Positions 43,461 through 46,316 of a DNA stretch of 46,316 bases are shown here, piece after piece. Positions within the stretch are counted from its first letter, which is position 1. Each line of letters begins with the position of its first letter. This DNA comes from Hellea sp. (GTDB lineage Bacteria > Pseudomonadota > Alphaproteobacteria > Caulobacterales > Maricaulaceae), in NCBI GenBank assembly GCA_028224375.1, contig JAOIVW010000023.1, positions 1 to 46,316 on the forward strand. The letters are read 5' to 3'. A program made the translations under genes and the position numbers. Below the pieces are notes generated by a model that did no database searches, was not told the origin of the DNA, and saw nothing but the letters and a program-made list of their open reading frames with translations.

Positions 43461-46316
43461 TTATTCACTAAGATTTAGCAAGGCAGGGTCACCGCCTTGG
43501 GCGGTGATGTTATTTGTGCGTGTAATCTCTGTTGCAAAACGGGTGACATAATGCGGGCCGCCCGCTTTGGGTCCTGTGCCTGAAAGCCCCAACCCGCCAA
43601 AAGGCTGAACGCCTACAACTGCCCCGATGACATTTCGGTTGATGTAAATATTGCCAGCAGGAACTGCAGCCATCACGCGCAATGCAAAGCCGTCAAGGCG
43701 GCTATGAATACCCAGAGTCAATCCATATCCTTTGCCTGCAAATTCTGCCATGAGCGAATTCAAATTTTTATCCTTATACGTCACAACGTGCAAAATAGGT
43801 CCGAAGATTTCACGGTCAAACCCTTGCAGTGATTTAGCCTTTATCAAGGTTGGCGCCATGAAAAACCCGTCAGGTAAATCAGCTGGCAAATCGACTTGTT
43901 TTTCAACCCGCATATGGGGCGGTAAATTTGCGATATAATTTTGAAATTCAGATAGCGCTTCTTGGCTAATAACGGGCCCAACATCTGTTGTGGCAAGCGC
44001 TGGGTTCCCAATGGCAAGTTCATCCATCGCGCCGCTGAGACCTTCAATAATATGTTCAGCCGTTTCTTCTGGAAGGAACAATATGCGCAGTGCTGAGCAT
44101 CTTTGTCCCGCAGCGTTAAAAGCCGACTGAATAACATCATCCATAACTTGCTCTCGCAACGCTGTTGTATCGACAAACATACCGTTTAATCCGCCTGTCT
44201 CTGCAATAAGCACAGGGATAGGGCCGTCTTTTTGAGCCAGCGCTTGATTAATAATTTTTGCCACTTGCGTTGAGCCTGTAAAACAGACCCCTGCAATATT
44301 TGGAATATCGACCATTAACGCGCCAATATCGCCCTCACCTGGCAGAAGATGCAGCACGTCTTTGGGCAACCCTGCCTCTTGGAAAATTTGTACCGCGCGA
44401 TAGGCCGTTAAGGGCGTTTGCTCGGCGGGTTTTGCCAAAACGATATTTCCCGCCGCTAAAGCCGCTGCAATCTGTCCTGTAAAAATAGCTAAAGGGAAAT
44501 TCCACGGGCTGATACAAACGAAAACGCCGCGCCCAGTATTTATCAGCTCGTTGGTTTCGCCTGCCGGGCCGGGCAATGTTGTCCAACCACTAAATTTACG
44601 TTCAGCTTCGGCTGCATAAAATCGGCAAAAATCGACAGCTTCACGAACTTCGGCGATACAATCTGGCAAAGATTTGCCAGCTTCGCGGGACATAAGCGTT
44701 ATAAATTCATCCATATGCGCCTCGAGCCCATCTCCCATGGCCCTTAATATTCTGCCGCGTTCTACTCCGCCCTGCCCGTTCCAGGCTGAAAAGGCTGCAA
44801 ATGCCTCTTTGGCGGCAGCTTGGACATTATCGGCGTTGGCTGGCGTGACAGTACCCAAAGTTTCAGAAGTGACTGGCGAGAGGATGTCTTTGGACGGGCT
44901 TCCTTTGCTCAATTTCGCAGACGTTAGAGACCCCGCCGCGATGGAGCTGTAGTTTTGCGCCGTGAGATGCTCTCTCACGCTGTCTTGAGACAAATCCAGC
45001 CCTTTTGAATTAGGCCGCTCAGCCCCGAATAATGCTAGAGGTTTGGGAATACGAGGGTGCCGCGTGATTTCGCCCTCAGTAAAGGGAGATTTCGCAACCT
45101 CTTCAGGCGGCACATCTTCATCCAAGAACCGGTGCACAAATGACGTATTTGCGCCATTTTCAAGCAATCTGCGCACAAGATAGGGTAAAAGGTCTTCATG
45201 TGCGCCTACAGGGGCGTAAATGCGCACAGGGCGGTTGGGCTTAACAGCCTTGTAGAGCGCTTCCCCCATACCATGAAGGCGCTGAAACTCGTACAGAGCC
45301 GCGTCTGCATCACCATCCTTGGCCATATGTTCAATCGCAGCGACCGTATGAGCATTGTGGGTCGCAAACTGAGGATAAATTGTCGGTCCTGCGTCCAATA
45401 ATAGGCGCGCACAGGCCAAATAGGCGATATCTGTGGTGGATTTGCGCGTCCAGACCGGAAAGTCAGGGTAACCTTCGATTTGGGCGTGCTTAATTTCGCT
45501 GTCCCAATAAGCTCCTTTAACGAGGCGCACCATAAGACGCCGCCCTGTCTGTTTAGAGAGCTCAATAAGCTGTTCTATAACCAATGGGCTGCGTTTTTGG
45601 TAAGCTTGCACGGCCAGCCCTAAACCTGTCCAATCGCCGAGAGAGGGCTCGCGCGCCAATCGATCAAATATCTTAAGCGAAAGAACCAACCTGTCAGCCT
45701 CTTCGGCGTCCATACAAAAGTTCAAATCTCCCTCTGCTGCTATTTCTGCTAGCTTCAGCAATTTAGGATAAAGCTCGTCCATAACCCGCGCTTCGTTTAC
45801 AGCCTCATATCGGGGATGCAGGGCTGAAAGTTTAACCGAAATCCCGTTTATGTCCTCAGGACGCGCCTCTTCCTTACGCTGCCCGCCGCGATAGGCCCCA
45901 AGCGCTTTGATAGCGTCGTGATAGGCTTTAAAATAGCGATCTGCGTCCTTAGCTGTGCGCGCCCCTTCACCCAGCATGTCAAATGAGCAAATCGAGGCAC
46001 CCCCATTTAAGCCCAGCGACTCAGAGCGCTTCAGTGCATCGTCTATGGTTCGTCCTACAACAAATTGCTCGCCCATAATTCGCATCGCCTGAATCATAGC
46101 CGCGCGAATCACAGGTTCACCCGCTTTGCGCGTTAAATTACGCATGAAACCGCTAATGTCTGATTTTGCCGCCTTGCTGACATCGACAACTTTGCCTGTC
46201 AGCATTAAACCCAATGTCGAAGCATTCACAAGCCAGCTCTCGGAGTGACCCTTATGTTCTTCCCAATCACCAGAGGAAATTTTCTCAGCAATTAGCTTAT
46301 CTGCCGTTTTTGCGTC
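43461..46316 (-). CDS. putA: Bifunctional proline dehydrogenase / glutamate-semialdehyde dehydrogenase PutA (partial)
   Basis: PutA oxidises proline with FAD to pyrroline-5-carboxylate and then, with NAD+, to glutamate, passing electrons to quinone. The frame is open to the window edge, so the N-terminus is missing. The first visible residues, DAKTADKLIAEKISSGDWEEH, continue into VNASTLGLMLTGKVVD. In the window are the proline dehydrogenase barrel (about first 430 residues, with RRLMVRLVKGAYWDSEIK and GAHEDLLPYLVRRLLENG) and a linker. The aldehyde dehydrogenase domain follows with ETGGLNGMFVDTTALREQVMDDVI and the catalytic cysteine in GQRCSALR. It ends VQPFGGLGLSGTGPKAGGPHY and a short C-terminal tail, without an extra C-terminal ALDH-like domain. 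Whether a DNA-binding RHH domain exists cannot be told from this window. Confidence 0.97.
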   Translation of the reverse strand, partial: DAKTADKLIAEKISSGDWEEHKGHSESWLVNASTLGLMLTGKVVDVSKAAKSDISGFMRNLTRKAGEPVIRAAMIQAMRIMGEQFVVGRTIDDALKRSESLGLNGGASICSFDMLGEGARTAKDADRYFKAYHDAIKALGAYRGGQRKEEARPEDINGISVKLSALHPRYEAVNEARVMDELYPKLLKLAEIAAEGDLNFCMDAEEADRLVLSLKIFDRLAREPSLGDWTGLGLAVQAYQKRSPLVIEQLIELSKQTGRRLMVRLVKGAYWDSEIKHAQIEGYPDFPVWTRKSTTDIAYLACARLLLDAGPTIYPQFATHNAHTVAAIEHMAKDGDADAALYEFQRLHGMGEALYKAVKPNRPVRIYAPVGAHEDLLPYLVRRLLENGANTSFVHRFLDEDVPPEEVAKSPFTEGEITRHPRIPKPLALFGAERPNSKGLDLSQDSVREHLTAQNYSSIAAGSLTSAKLSKGSPSKDILSPVTSETLGTVTPANADNVQAAAKEAFAAFSAWNGQGGVERGRILRAMGDGLEAHMDEFITLMSREAGKSLPDCIAEVREAVDFCRFYAAEAERKFSGWTTLPGPAGETNELINTGRGVFVCISPWNFPLAIFTGQIAAALAAGNIVLAKPAEQTPLTAYRAVQIFQEAGLPKDVLHLLPGEGDIGALMVDIPNIAGVCFTGSTQVAKIINQALAQKDGPIPVLIAETGGLNGMFVDTTALREQVMDDVIQSAFNAAGQRCSALRILFLPEETAEHIIEGLSGAMDELAIGNPALATTDVGPVISQEALSEFQNYIANLPPHMRVEKQVDLPADLPDGFFMAPTLIKAKSLQGFDREIFGPILHVVTYKDKNLNSLMAEFAGKGYGLTLGIHSRLDGFALRVMAAVPAGNIYINRNVIGAVVGVQPFGGLGLSGTGPKAGGPHYVTRFATEITRTNNITAQGGDPALLNLSE

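Noticed and set aside
46227..46229. GTG as the start of PutA
   Set aside because: The frame stays open to the window edge with PutA-like sequence (DWEEHKGHSESWLVNAS) upstream, so the gene is simply truncated by the window.
1..46316. CRISPR array, tRNA genes, insertion sequences
   Set aside because: No evenly spaced direct repeats, no tRNA T-arm consensus and no transposase-like frames were found on reading both strands.

Overview
The window looks like a chromosomal segment of a marine, dimorphic-type alphaproteobacterium (Caulobacterales/Maricaulales-like; this is an inference). The reasons are an alphaproteobacterial division and cell-wall (dcw) cluster, perfect CtrA-type TTAA-N7-TTAA boxes in front of ftsZ and a tadG-like gene, moderate GC, and several lipoprotein hydrolases.

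Region 1 (about 0.1-18.6 kb, all minus strand) is a nearly complete dcw operon read as mraZ-rsmH-ftsL-ftsI-murE-murF-mraY-murD-ftsW-murG-murC-murB-(unknown membrane protein)-ddlB-ftsQ-ftsA-ftsZ. Most junctions overlap by 1-13 nt, which suggests translational coupling. The operon is headed by a triple TGGGAT repeat that can also fold over the mraZ start, and it ends in a hairpin terminator behind ftsZ. The largest internal gap (ftsA-ftsZ) carries a CtrA-type box. The genes together make UDP-MurNAc-pentapeptide, convert it to lipid II, and build the divisome.

Region 2 (18.7-28 kb) is mainly catabolic: an M3 metallopeptidase lipoprotein, rnpB (RNase P RNA, minus strand) with hairpin repeats behind it, a 59-residue small protein, a YtcJ-like amidohydrolase lipoprotein, a PfpI/DJ-1 stress protein, a BASS-family transporter overlapping an N-acyl-D-amino-acid deacylase-like gene, and a DUF4336 protein.

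Region 3 (28.0-28.9 kb) has no convincing gene. It holds about 300 nt with several long complementary arms, two of them in pseudoknot arrangement, that look like an uncharacterised structured RNA, followed by a short gene remnant on the minus strand.

Region 4 (28.9-40.4 kb) is accessory: a TolB-like/TPR membrane protein, a GH9 glycosidase lipoprotein, a small TPR-like lipoprotein, a glycine-zipper protein, EttA (ABC-F), a small XRE regulator plus membrane protein pair with an apparently leaderless promoter, a Cys-motif lipoprotein, a helical periplasmic protein, a VOC protein and a TadG-like von Willebrand factor A pilus protein.

Region 5 (40.5 kb to the end) has a two-domain M16 zinc protease lipoprotein and bifunctional PutA, which is cut by the window edge. 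Peptidases, deacylase, amidohydrolases and PutA together suggest growth on peptides and amino acids. No CRISPR array, insertion sequence or tRNA gene was seen.
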